From NCBI GenBank assembly GCA_964489705.1, contig CAZAZQ010000023.1, positions 1-34,651 of the forward strand: 34,651 nt of DNA. Reading direction: 5' to 3'. The stretch comes from CAZAZQ01 sp964489705. Lineage in GTDB: Bacteria > Zixibacteria > MSB-5A5 > GN15 > FEB-12. Position 1 is the stretch's first letter. Each line of letters starts with the position of its first letter. Positions 25,023-33,551 of this stretch are shown in pieces. Both the position numbers and the translations under genes were made by a program. The notes under the pieces are model-generated. The model was not told the DNA's origin and did not search any database. It worked only from the letters and a program-made list of their open reading frames with translations.

Positions 25023-26687
25023 ATGCTGACGAAGCTGCACATCGAAAACATTGCCCTGGTCGACGAGGTCGAGCTGACCTTCGAGCCGGGCTTGTCGGTA
25101 CTGACCGGAGAAACCGGCGCCGGGAAGTCGGTCGTCGTTACCGCCTTGGCGCTGGCGTTCGGAGGACGGGCGGATAAGGAGTATATCCGTGCCGGAGCGT
25201 CCCGGGCGGTGGTGACGGCGGAGCTGCTCGTCCCTCCCGAACGAGCCGAGGAGGTCGGTTCCCTTTTGGGAAGAGCGGCGGAGCGGCTGGTCGTTCGACG
25301 GGAGATTTTTCCCGACGGTTCCTCAAAAGCCAAGCTCAACGGCAAGAACGTTTCGCTCTCCCTGTTGCGGCAGGTGATTGCCGGGAGCGCCGAAATTCTG
25401 GGGCAATATGCCAACCAGATGCTGATGAGCGAAGAGAACCATCTGCTGTTTGTGGATAGATTCGGCTCGTTGGAGTCACAGCGGGAAGAGGTGGAGTCGT
25501 TGTTCCGGTGTTGGCAGGCGGCGGCGGCGCAGCTTCGAGCGATGCGCACCAAGCGGGATTACCTGCGGCAGGAGCGGGAATTGCTGCTTTTCCAAAAAGA
25601 GGAAATCGAAAAAGCCAACCTCCGTCTCGGCGAAGAGGAAGAGCTGATGCGGGAACGCAAAGTGCTTGATTCCGCACGGGCGTTGATGAGCTCTGCGGAG
25701 ATGGTGCAGCAACTGCTCGATGCGGAAGAGACCTCGGTCTCGCAGTTACTCGGTTTGGTGCATCGGGAACTTGACCGAATGGCGGCGCTGGATGAATCCC
25801 TCGCTCCTCAGGTCGAAGAGCTCACCGATATTGAGCTGCGACTGGAAGAGTTGCGGCGGTTCGTGCAGCAATACGGCTCTTCCCTGCATGACGACCCGCA
25901 GCGGGTGGAAGAAATAAACGAGCGTCTCGACGAAATCTACCGCCTGAAAAAGAAGTACGGCGGCTCCGAAAAGGCGGTGCTGGCGACCTATGAGGAAATC
26001 GTCAAGAAATTGGCGGACAACCCGGATGTCGACCGCACCATTGAAGAGCTGACCAAAGAGCATGATGTGTATGCCCGCCGGTATGCCGAGAAAGCTGTTG
26101 CGCTCTCTCACGCTCGCCGAAAGGTCGCCGCCCGGTTGCGAAAAATAGTCATCGATGAACTTGCCGAGCTTGCCATTGAAAATTGTGACTTTGACATCGC
26201 TTTTCTCTCCGAAGATACCGACAACGACGGCGTCGAGGTGGAAGGACAGCTGGTCAAACCCGAACCGTACGGTTTGGAAACGGCAAAATTTCTTTTCTCC
26301 GCCAATCCCGGTGCCCCATTGAAATCGCTGGTCAAAACAGCGTCGGGCGGCGAAATCTCCCGGATACTGTTGGCGTTGAAATCAGCCGAGCAGTCGCGCC
26401 GTCTTCTGTCGCCGTCGCTGGTGGTGTTTGATGAGGTTGACGTCGGTATCGGCGGGCGGACAGCGGTTGAAGTCGGCAAAAAGCTCAAGAAGCTGGCGGA
26501 GAAATGCCAGGTGTTGGTGGTGACGCACTTGCATCAAATCGCCCGCTTGGCAGACCACCACTACATGGCGGAAAAGACGACTGACTCCCGCAACCGTACT
26601 CGTATCATCGTCCGCAGGCTCGGCCGTGACGATGTTCCCCGTGAGTTGGAGCGGATGGTCGCTCTCCCCGAAAGCACCGGCAGATAG
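25023..26687 (+). CDS. recN: DNA repair protein RecN
   Basis: 554-aa SMC-like ATPase of double-strand-break repair. It begins MLTKLHIENIALVDEVELTF, with Walker A GETGAGKS at 29-36. Long coiled coils (about 155-215 and 290-380) lead to the signature SGGEISRILLALK, Walker B VVFDEVDVGIGGRTA and VVTHLHQIARLADHH. Length matches E. coli RecN (553). The ATG follows the dnaG TAA with no gap. It converges on the TPR gene across about 97 bp in which I see no strong terminator. Confidence 0.97.
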   Translation: MLTKLHIENIALVDEVELTFEPGLSVLTGETGAGKSVVVTALALAFGGRADKEYIRAGASRAVVTAELLVPPERAEEVGSLLGRAAERLVVRREIFPDGSSKAKLNGKNVSLSLLRQVIAGSAEILGQYANQMLMSEENHLLFVDRFGSLESQREEVESLFRCWQAAAAQLRAMRTKRDYLRQERELLLFQKEEIEKANLRLGEEEELMRERKVLDSARALMSSAEMVQQLLDAEETSVSQLLGLVHRELDRMAALDESLAPQVEELTDIELRLEELRRFVQQYGSSLHDDPQRVEEINERLDEIYRLKKKYGGSEKAVLATYEEIVKKLADNPDVDRTIEELTKEHDVYARRYAEKAVALSHARRKVAARLRKIVIDELAELAIENCDFDIAFLSEDTDNDGVEVEGQLVKPEPYGLETAKFLFSANPGAPLKSLVKTASGGEISRILLALKSAEQSRRLLSPSLVVFDEVDVGIGGRTAVEVGKKLKKLAEKCQVLVVTHLHQIARLADHHYMAEKTTDSRNRTRIIVRRLGRDDVPRELERMVALPESTGR

Positions 26688-26784
26688 TGGCACTGGTTTT
26701 TCTCAATCTCGGCAGGCAGGCATGGGGGTTGGGATGAATCTCAACAAGCAACCGGAATGGGATTACAGCAAACCGAGCGGCTTG

Positions 26785-27864
26785 TTACGTTCGTGCCGCG
26801 CGCCGTAGGAATGAGAGTTTCTCCCGCTGGCGCCTGCGGGTTGAGGAAGGAATGCGGGAAGAGTAGGAGCGAAAGGACCTGATTGTCTTTTCGGCAGCCT
26901 CTTCATCGCCGAGCCTCTCACTGCATTGGAGAAGAAAATAGTCGCACTCAACAAGATTGAAATAGTTCCCCGGCTCGGAGGCGTAATACTCACGCAAGCG
27001 GGCGAAAGCGTCCCGGGCGTGCCGATACTCTTTCTTCTCGAAATACGCCTGTGCCAATAACCAGAGGAACGATTTCCCGTGAGGGTATTTTTCAATCATC
27101 TCCCGACACCGTGCAATGACTGAGTCGTACTCTTTTCGGTCCATGAGAATCCATAAGAGGGCGTTGTGCGCCGAAGGACGCGAAAAGAGTGAAGAGTCGG
27201 CGGCAAGGCGGAGCTGGGCGATGCCTTTCTCTTTGTCGTTGTGAATCAGCCCCAGCCAGCGCAAGAGTCCGGCTTTGGCGGACTTCCAGTAATGGTACAG
27301 CCCCAGCCCGAAGTACAAATCATAAACGGTGCTGTCTTCGGCGAGTCCCTGCTCGTATATCTTTTTTGCCCGCCGCCCTCTTTTTATCGCTTTCATCAAG
27401 GAGCCGTAATGTGACTCCCAGAGAGAACGGTATGCTTCCACGTGTCCCAAGTAGACGTGCTGCCAGGCTCGCACGGTGGGAGACGAGGCGGTGTCGAGAA
27501 TTCGTTGCGCTTTTGCGGCGGCGCTGTCGAGCAAGCGGTGGAATTCGCTCGGGCGGCAGTTTTCCTCGAGGGCAAACATCTTGGTCAACAGGGCAATGGC
27601 GGCAAACAAGTACCCGCACGGCTCGTCGGGGTACTGCCGTTGCAACGTGGTTGCCAGCGACTCGGCGGCAGAGAAGTCATCGTCAAAAAGAAGGTGCTGG
27701 ATTTCGATAATCGTCCGGGCTTGCTCTTCGGAGGGATATGGTCGAGGCTCCTGCGAAGGTAAAACCGCTGGCAACAACAGGCAGCTCAGGATCGCCCCCA
27801 GCAGGAGCTTTCGCCCGCCCTTTGGTTGCCGGGATGTCGCTTGTGGGAAATGACATGCTTTCAT
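26785..27864 (-). CDS. Exported TPR-repeat protein of unknown function
   Basis: 359 aa from ATG 27864. The in-frame TTG at 27903 lies inside the preceding terminator T tract and is unlikely. Neither start has a good SD. A basic n-region is followed by a hydrophobic stretch (LLLGAILSCLLLPAVLP, about 20-36) and SQEP, consistent with a signal peptide. The rest is helical with TPR-like pairs: DDDFSAAESLATTLQRQYPD, then EDSTVYDLYFGLGLYHYWKS in the middle, and EKKEYRHARDAFARLREYY near 290-310. It probably serves as a periplasmic or envelope scaffold. It sits downstream of the beta-propeller gene but behind a strong terminator. Confidence 0.8.
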   Translation of the reverse strand: MKACHFPQATSRQPKGGRKLLLGAILSCLLLPAVLPSQEPRPYPSEEQARTIIEIQHLLFDDDFSAAESLATTLQRQYPDEPCGYLFAAIALLTKMFALEENCRPSEFHRLLDSAAAKAQRILDTASSPTVRAWQHVYLGHVEAYRSLWESHYGSLMKAIKRGRRAKKIYEQGLAEDSTVYDLYFGLGLYHYWKSAKAGLLRWLGLIHNDKEKGIAQLRLAADSSLFSRPSAHNALLWILMDRKEYDSVIARCREMIEKYPHGKSFLWLLAQAYFEKKEYRHARDAFARLREYYASEPGNYFNLVECDYFLLQCSERLGDEEAAEKTIRSFRSYSSRIPSSTRRRQREKLSFLRRAART

Positions 27865-27903
27865 ATCTACGGCAACAAAACGGCACGAGACGGAAAATGG
27901 CAA

Positions 27904-27945
27904 GATTAAAAAAAGAAAGAGGGAGCCGTTGGTGCGGCTCCCTCT
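27904..27945 (-). terminator. Strong intrinsic terminator after the beta-propeller lipoprotein gene
   Basis: On the minus strand an 11-bp perfect stem (27918-27928 with 27935-27945, loop of six) is followed by a T-rich tract through about 27904 (CTTTCTTTTTTTAATC). It begins 18 bp past the stop of the gene at 27964-29022 and ends 39 bp before the TPR gene start. Confidence 0.88.
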
Positions 27946-27963
27946 CCTGCCGGTATTAAGCGT

Positions 27964-29022
27964 CTAAAAGGAAAGAGATGAGAGGGCGTGGATTTCTTGC
28001 CCGGCTTGCTGGTCAATGAGCGGTTTGAGAACGTTTCCGTTTTTGAGGAGTATTCCTTCGAAGTCGGTGGCGACGAGAATCTTTCTCCCGAATCGATGGA
28101 GGTCGTTGACGATGAGATTGGAGAGCTTCTCCACCGGCATGACATCACCGTTGTAGAAGGAAACCACTCCTTCGTCGGTAGCGAGGTAAATAACCCAGCC
28201 GGAAGCGTCAAGAGCGATTACCTTGTCCGAGGGCAGTCCGTCGAGCATGTTGTAAGTCTCCCACCGCCCCCCGTCGAAGATGTGGAGACCGTTGACGGTA
28301 CCGACGTAGAGGTGTTGGTGGTTGTATGCCAGCGTAAAGACCGTGTCGAAAATAGAGGTGTCGCGCAAGAGGAAGCGCCGCCGAAATTCATCGCCGTCCC
28401 ACCGGTATAATCCCTGCCCCTCTGTCCCTACCCACAAGCCATCCCCCTCGGCAGCCATTGCCGTCACTGAAACGTCGTCCAACAACAGTTCGTCGCCGAA
28501 AATGCCGGTGGCGTACAACCCGTCGCTCGTGCCGACCATCAGCCGGTAGCCGTAGCCCAAGAGACAGGTAATGACCCCGGCAAATTCGTTATCGACCCGC
28601 TGCAACGCCGTGTCCTCCAGACGGTAGAGCGATGTTCCCCCCACATACACCTTCCCGTCATGGAGGGCAACGGCGCGCAACGGTTCCTCGGTGTGGAAGA
28701 GCGAATAGTCTTTTCGGGAAAAATCATACACGAGCAAACCTTCATCGGAAGCCGCATACAGCATCGAATCGGCAAGGACAAAATCCGAAACGCGGCTCGG
28801 CGTTCCCGTGAGCTTTCTCGAAACCTCGGTGTCGACCATCGCCGCAGTGTCATTCTGTGATGCCTGAGCGAAACTTTCGACGACGGTTGAAGCCAGGCTG
28901 TCGACCAGCTCGGCGACGATGTTGTTTTCTTTCACCTCGCTTTTCGTGGTGCATTGCGTGAGCGCCAGAGCGAAAAGCAGCAGAACAACTCCGGCAAGTG
29001 AAAAAGTTTTGTAGTGTGTCAT
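27964..29022 (-). CDS. Putative lipoprotein with beta-propeller repeats
   Basis: 352 aa from ATG 29022, which has AGGAG six bases upstream; the TTG at 29040 lies upstream of that site. A signal peptide (THYKTFSLAGVVLLLFALAL) ends in LTQC at Cys24. Gln at -1 of the lipobox is atypical, so lipidation is probable rather than certain. From about residue 80 the protein has repeated ~40-residue blades of the two-component-regulator-propeller type: MLYAASDEGLLVYDF, RLMVGTSDGLYATG, GLWVGTEGQGLYRWDG, LYVGTVNGLHIFDGGRWET and IYLATDEGVVSFYNG. Such propellers usually bind ligands or proteins outside the cytoplasm. Divergent from the SBP-like/kinase operon, so they could share regulation. Confidence 0.85.
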   Translation of the reverse strand: MTHYKTFSLAGVVLLLFALALTQCTTKSEVKENNIVAELVDSLASTVVESFAQASQNDTAAMVDTEVSRKLTGTPSRVSDFVLADSMLYAASDEGLLVYDFSRKDYSLFHTEEPLRAVALHDGKVYVGGTSLYRLEDTALQRVDNEFAGVITCLLGYGYRLMVGTSDGLYATGIFGDELLLDDVSVTAMAAEGDGLWVGTEGQGLYRWDGDEFRRRFLLRDTSIFDTVFTLAYNHQHLYVGTVNGLHIFDGGRWETYNMLDGLPSDKVIALDASGWVIYLATDEGVVSFYNGDVMPVEKLSNLIVNDLHRFGRKILVATDFEGILLKNGNVLKPLIDQQAGQEIHALSSLSF

Positions 29023-29145
29023 CTCAAACTCCTTTCCCAAAGGTTAACGGTTTTGTCGTACGGTCTATCAAAAACGATGCCGAAAAGATATTATGTTGCT
29101 ATTCAATGAGTTAGCTATGCGAAGGCATGAGGGGCGCTCTCAGAA

Positions 29146-29227
29146 TGGGTACAAAAAGACACAGAACAGCACTTGAAGTACGAAAAGAAATGGGTTACCT
29201 TAACTTAGCTGGGTAAAAAAAGACACA
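29146..29227. repeat. Pair of 18-bp direct repeats 64 bp apart
   Basis: TGGGTACAAAAAGACACA at 29146-29163 and TGGGTAAAAAAAGACACA at 29210-29227 match at 17 of 18 positions. The start-to-start distance of 64 bp is close to six helical turns, so both face the same side of DNA. They lie in the divergent spacer between the propeller lipoprotein and the SBP-like gene, 70-150 bp upstream of the latter. Confidence 0.65.
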
Positions 29228-29296
29228 CCTCCAGCGGGAAAAAACTTGTCGTAGGTCGGGGCAAGGATTTGATTGTATAAGTTGTTAGAGCGTAAT

Positions 29297-30592
29297 ATGA
29301 TTCACACTTTCACCCGAAATGTTGTTGCCTGCCTTTTGCTGGTGTGCGGGATGGCTGCCCCTGCGATGAGTTCACCGTTGAAGGCTCACATCCTCCAATA
29401 TCGCTTGCATCGGTGGTACTTTGACGCCGGAAAAGAAGCCAACATCTTCAGCGGGTGCCCTTTTGTGCTCCTGTACCGTGGTGACACCCTTCTGACCGGA
29501 CATATCGACCAGTCGGCACCCGGCATTTCGTACAGCTTCCCTGAGGAAAGCAATTATGACTTTGTTCTCAACTTCCTTTACCTCACTTCCCTGGAAGCGG
29601 TCATTGAAGCCGCTGATGTCGATTCGGTTTCCCCTATCGTGTTGGGCGCCGAGAACATCGAGCCGGTGGAAATGTTGTTTCGCACCCTCGATGAAATTCC
29701 CTCCGATCGGGCTCTCCTCCACAAAACCGCCGTCGGCAATGAAATCGTTATCAAGGCAAACCCCCCTGTTATCGATATGCCGACCAGTTTCCAATTGGGG
29801 AATCTGGACGGTTTCTTCTCTTATTCCTCTCATGCTTCCGAATTGCCGGAGGCTCAAGTCTCGAATGCTCCGGCGCCGTTTATCGTTGTGCTGGTTCCCA
29901 ACCTCAAACGGGAAGTCAACCGCAACGGGATGCTGACTACCTCTCTTTACTATCGTTTCAATGAAAAACGGCTGGCAATTATTTTCGACGGCGACTTGGT
30001 TACGCCACAGCATTGCTTTCTTTCAACGTCGGCTCCGTGTCCTCGTCCCTACGCTTTCAACCCTCGACAAGGGCGAGGGCTCTTGGAGCAAAGCCCGGTT
30101 CGTCCCCGCCTTCTTCGCATCGGCGTGATGAGCTCTTCTTTACGGAAGACGGCGTGGTATCTTATCGACATCCTCGCCCGGGACCGAGTCGAAGCGGAAC
30201 TGACCGGCACCTTTGGTGACGCCGACGTGTCTCTTGCTTTTGTCCCTTTCGACAGCACGTCCCCTCTCCGAACGCTGCAATACATCCGCCGCACCTTTTT
30301 GGATTTCACTCCCGAAAGTCCTTCCGCCCAAGAAGCGCTCCAGAAGTTTGACGTCCTCCTCGAAGAAGCACTCTTCATCTCCGAAGATACGCTCCGACTT
30401 GAGCTCTATCGCAAAGCGCAGAATATCCTTGTTCATGATTTGGGGTTCTTTCCCCTTTTCCGCCCGCACCTGTTTTTCCACGCCTCCGAGAAGTTGAAAA
30501 ACATCGCCTTCGACGAGCGCGGTTTTTTCTCACCGGAGAGGCTTGTCAAGCTCCGTCTCCCGACTGCTGTCTCCGGAGGAGAGAAAAAATGA
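29297..30592 (+). CDS. Exported solute-binding-protein-like protein (family 5-like) coupled to sensor kinase
   Basis: 431 aa from ATG 29297; a TTG at 29273 with AAGGA five bases upstream is an alternative that adds eight residues. The signal peptide runs to about residue 26 (FTRNVVACLLLVCGMAAPAMS). The middle and C-terminal parts follow the pattern of extracellular solute-binding family 5: RLAIIFDGDLV, then YAFNPRQGRGLLEQS, and near the C-terminus LYRKAQNILVHDLGFFPLFRP. It is shorter than typical family members (about 500-540), and the N-terminal lobe is hard to align, so it may be degenerate. Its stop overlaps the kinase start (ATGA), which suggests it feeds ligand information to the kinase rather than to an importer. 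No permease genes are present. Confidence 0.78.
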   Translation: MIHTFTRNVVACLLLVCGMAAPAMSSPLKAHILQYRLHRWYFDAGKEANIFSGCPFVLLYRGDTLLTGHIDQSAPGISYSFPEESNYDFVLNFLYLTSLEAVIEAADVDSVSPIVLGAENIEPVEMLFRTLDEIPSDRALLHKTAVGNEIVIKANPPVIDMPTSFQLGNLDGFFSYSSHASELPEAQVSNAPAPFIVVLVPNLKREVNRNGMLTTSLYYRFNEKRLAIIFDGDLVTPQHCFLSTSAPCPRPYAFNPRQGRGLLEQSPVRPRLLRIGVMSSSLRKTAWYLIDILARDRVEAELTGTFGDADVSLAFVPFDSTSPLRTLQYIRRTFLDFTPESPSAQEALQKFDVLLEEALFISEDTLRLELYRKAQNILVHDLGFFPLFRPHLFFHASEKLKNIAFDERGFFSPERLVKLRLPTAVSGGEKK

Positions 30593-32220
30593 CGTTCACC
30601 GGCAAAATACGGCTCTCCCTCATTCTCATCGCGGTGGTGCCGCCGCTTTTGATTACGTCGGTCATCTACTTTCACTCGGTCAAACAGCTTGACCTGTTCG
30701 AACGGCAACAAGCCTCCGCCACCCTGCGGAAGTTCCATGCTTTCCATGATTCCTTTCAAAAGGAACTGCGACAAAGCGTGAATGACATGGCGAGGTCGGC
30801 GGAGTTGAAAAAAAATCTGTTCCTGCTTAGTACCGGCGCATTGAAATCGCTGACGGTCAACCCGCATTCGTACCGCCTTGATTTCCTCGAAATCCTCGAC
30901 TCGACCTTGACGGTGCTGGCAACCTACCACCGCCCCGGATTGGTGGGAGAACCGATCCAGCCCGACGCGGCAGATCTCCGGTTGGACTCTGCCGGGCAGG
31001 TCGAGACAATCGAGTACGATACCGCCGGAGCGCATCCGGCGATTGCCTTCCTTAAGCGGCTGGAACCCAACCGGCTGTTGTATACCGGCTGTTATCTGGA
31101 CGGCGACTACCTTGCCCGTATGCGGACGGTGCTGGATGCCGAAGTGGAAGTGTTTATAAGCCCCGATACCCTCTCCGTGCTCGCCGGAATGGAAAAAGGG
31201 ATGCTGTACGCCATGGGGAAAAATTATCGGGCTATCCTGGAAGGAGGAAAAAGCGCACCGTTTGCCGTGGTGGCGACTTTTACTTCCAGCTATGAAAAGC
31301 CGGTCATGCTTTCATTGCTCCGGCTGACCGGGCTTGTTGCGCTATTCTCGATGCTGGCGGCGCTGGGGCTGGGACTCTATATAACCAACCACGCCAAGCG
31401 GGAAATCGACAACCTTGTCCAAGCCACCGCTCGTGTTGCCGCGGGCGATTTCAGCTCCCCTGTCATGGCGTATGAAGAAGGCGAGTTTTCCCAGCTTGCC
31501 GACTCTTTTTCGGAAATGACGGTAAAGCTGAAAAAACTGCAACAGCAGTTGGCAACGACGGCGAAAATCGCCGCTTGGCAGGCGGTGGGCAGAAAGATAG
31601 CTCACGAAATCAAGAACCCGCTCACCCCTATCGCTATCAGTGTGGAAGACCTGCGCCGCTCGTATGTTGAGGGGTTGCCGGACTTCGACAAGACGTTCCA
31701 AGAGACGACAGCTACCATCAAGAGCGAAGTCAACCGTCTCTCCAAGCTCCTGGACAGCTTTGTCGGGTTTGCCCGTATGAGCCCTCCCGACATTCGAACC
31801 GTTAAAGGCAAAGCTCTCACCGCCCCGCTTGAAACTCTCTACCGGGCAGAGCTCGACAGCGGCAGGCTCGTTCTGCGTAACCACATCGCGAAAGAAAACA
31901 TCCGCCTCGATCCGGAAGCGTTCACGCAAGTACTTATCAACTTGATAAAAAACGGCTTGGAAGCGGCGCCGAAAGCGACCGTGACGCTCACCCTCCAACG
32001 AGGAGCGCAACATCTCCTCTTCACGGTGGAAGACACCGGTCCGGGTTTTTCCGAAGAAAAACTGCGCAACAGCTTTGAACCGTACGTCACAACCAAGGAA
32101 GGCGGCTCCGGTTTGGGGCTGGTGATATGTCACCGCATTGTGCATGACCACGGCGGCACGATGGAACTCTACAACCGACAACAAGGAGGCGGAGGAGTGC
32201 GTATCACTCTCCCGCAGTAG
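30589..32220 (+). CDS. NtrY-like membrane sensor histidine kinase
   Basis: 543-aa kinase. TM1 is at about 8-27, a periplasmic domain of about 210 residues follows, and TM2 is at about 246-268. A HAMP segment (about 270-320, including VAAGDFSSPV and EFSQLADSFSEM) leads to the HisKA helix with the phospho-acceptor His339 in GRKIAHEIKNPLTPI. The HATPase domain has NLIKNGLEAAP (N box), VEDTGPGFSEE (G1) and GGSGLGLVICHRIV (G2). The PLTPI form after the H box and the two-helix layout recall NtrY. It is translationally coupled to the SBP-like gene, and the response regulator starts three bases downstream. Confidence 0.95.
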   Translation: MTFTGKIRLSLILIAVVPPLLITSVIYFHSVKQLDLFERQQASATLRKFHAFHDSFQKELRQSVNDMARSAELKKNLFLLSTGALKSLTVNPHSYRLDFLEILDSTLTVLATYHRPGLVGEPIQPDAADLRLDSAGQVETIEYDTAGAHPAIAFLKRLEPNRLLYTGCYLDGDYLARMRTVLDAEVEVFISPDTLSVLAGMEKGMLYAMGKNYRAILEGGKSAPFAVVATFTSSYEKPVMLSLLRLTGLVALFSMLAALGLGLYITNHAKREIDNLVQATARVAAGDFSSPVMAYEEGEFSQLADSFSEMTVKLKKLQQQLATTAKIAAWQAVGRKIAHEIKNPLTPIAISVEDLRRSYVEGLPDFDKTFQETTATIKSEVNRLSKLLDSFVGFARMSPPDIRTVKGKALTAPLETLYRAELDSGRLVLRNHIAKENIRLDPEAFTQVLINLIKNGLEAAPKATVTLTLQRGAQHLLFTVEDTGPGFSEEKLRNSFEPYVTTKEGGSGLGLVICHRIVHDHGGTMELYNRQQGGGGVRITLPQ

Positions 32221-32223
32221 CGT

Positions 32224-33543
32224 ATGGCGCGAGTATTGATTATCGACGATGAAGAGAAAATCCGCTCTTCCCTCAAAGCCGCTCTTGAACGGCGCGGTCA
32301 CGACGTGACAACGGCGGAGAGCTACCGGCAGGGGGAGGAGTTTTCCTCCGCTGGCTTTGATGTCATTTTCCTTGACGTCCTGCTGCCGGACGGCAACGGC
32401 ATCGAGTTGCTCAAAATTATTTTGAAACGCTCTCCCCGGCAAATCGTCGTGATGATTTCCGGGCACGCCGACATCGCTATGGCGGTCGACGCCATCCGGG
32501 CGGGAGCCTACGATTTTATTGAAAAGCCTATCTCCTTGGAGCGGGTTTTGATTACCATCGACAACGCCGTCAAGACAACCAGTTTGGTCAGAGAGAAAAA
32601 CCGTCTCACTTCTTTGGTGTACGGCGAATTCGTCGGGGAATCGGAAGCCGTTCGGCGGCTCAAGGAAGATATTCAAAAGTCAGCCCCCAAAACCACCCGG
32701 TTTCTCATTCTCGGCGAGAACGGCACCGGCAAGGAACTGATTGCCCATTCCATTCACCGTTTGAGCCGGTTTTCCGAAGGACCGTTCGTGGCGGTCAACT
32801 GCGCCGCTCTTCCGTCCGAACTCGTGGAAGCGGAACTGTTCGGACATGCCGCGGGAGCGTTTACCGGCGCCAAGAAAGCCCGCAAGGGATATTTTCTGGA
32901 AGCGGATCACGGCTCCATTTTTCTCGACGAAATCAGTGAAATGCCCCTTGAAGCGCAGGCGAAAATTCTCCGCGTGGTGGAAACCAAAATCATCACCCCG
33001 GTCGGCACGGAAAAAGCCGTCCCCATCGAGTGCAACATCATCGCCGCATCCAACAAAGACCTGCTCAAGTTGGTGTCGGAAGGAAAATTCCGACAAGACC
33101 TGCTCTATCGGCTCAACGTCGTGCAGTTTGCCATTCCTCCGTTGCGGGAACGGCGGGAGGATATCCCTCTCTTGGCGGAATACTTCCTCTCCCGCTTTGC
33201 CGCCGAAACCAAAACCCCAGCCAAGCGGTTATCTCCCTCAGCTCTCGAGTACCTTCAACAGTATTCATACCCCGGCAACACCCGTGAACTGAAAAACCTC
33301 ATGGAGCGAATCAATATCTACTGTGAAACGGAACTGGTGGACAGAAGCGACGTGGAAGCGCTGCTCCCGTATCATGCGCCTCAGACGAAGACCACCCTCA
33401 AAGAAGCGGTGGCGCAATTTGAACGCGAGTTTATCAAAGCGGCGCTGGCGCGTCATCACGGCAACGTTACTCAGGCGGCGCGGGAATTGGGCTTGGAGCG
33501 TTCGTACGTGTATAAGAAACTTAGAAAATTGGAAGAAAAGTAG
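32224..33543 (+). CDS. NtrC-family sigma-54-dependent response regulator
   Basis: 439 aa. The receiver domain (1-120) has acidic pocket residues IIDDEE, phospho-acceptor Asp51 in FLDVLLPD and Lys101. The AAA+ domain has Walker A GENGTGKE at 164-171, the sigma-54-contacting loop GAFTGA at 211-216 and Walker B SIFLDEISEMP. The C-terminal Fis-type helix-turn-helix is HHGNVTQAARELGLERSYVYKKLRKLEEK less its last nine residues. It would activate sigma-54 promoters when phosphorylated by the kinase encoded three bases upstream. I found no convincing GG-N10-GC promoter in the window, so its targets, apart from possible autoregulation, are elsewhere. Confidence 0.96.
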   Translation: MARVLIIDDEEKIRSSLKAALERRGHDVTTAESYRQGEEFSSAGFDVIFLDVLLPDGNGIELLKIILKRSPRQIVVMISGHADIAMAVDAIRAGAYDFIEKPISLERVLITIDNAVKTTSLVREKNRLTSLVYGEFVGESEAVRRLKEDIQKSAPKTTRFLILGENGTGKELIAHSIHRLSRFSEGPFVAVNCAALPSELVEAELFGHAAGAFTGAKKARKGYFLEADHGSIFLDEISEMPLEAQAKILRVVETKIITPVGTEKAVPIECNIIAASNKDLLKLVSEGKFRQDLLYRLNVVQFAIPPLRERREDIPLLAEYFLSRFAAETKTPAKRLSPSALEYLQQYSYPGNTRELKNLMERINIYCETELVDRSDVEALLPYHAPQTKTTLKEAVAQFEREFIKAALARHHGNVTQAARELGLERSYVYKKLRKLEEK

Positions 33544-33551
33544 AAATACCC

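Noticed and set aside
29228..29296. Sigma-54 promoter for the kinase operon
   Set aside because: No GG-N10-GC pair resembling the consensus was found between the direct repeats and the SBP-like gene.
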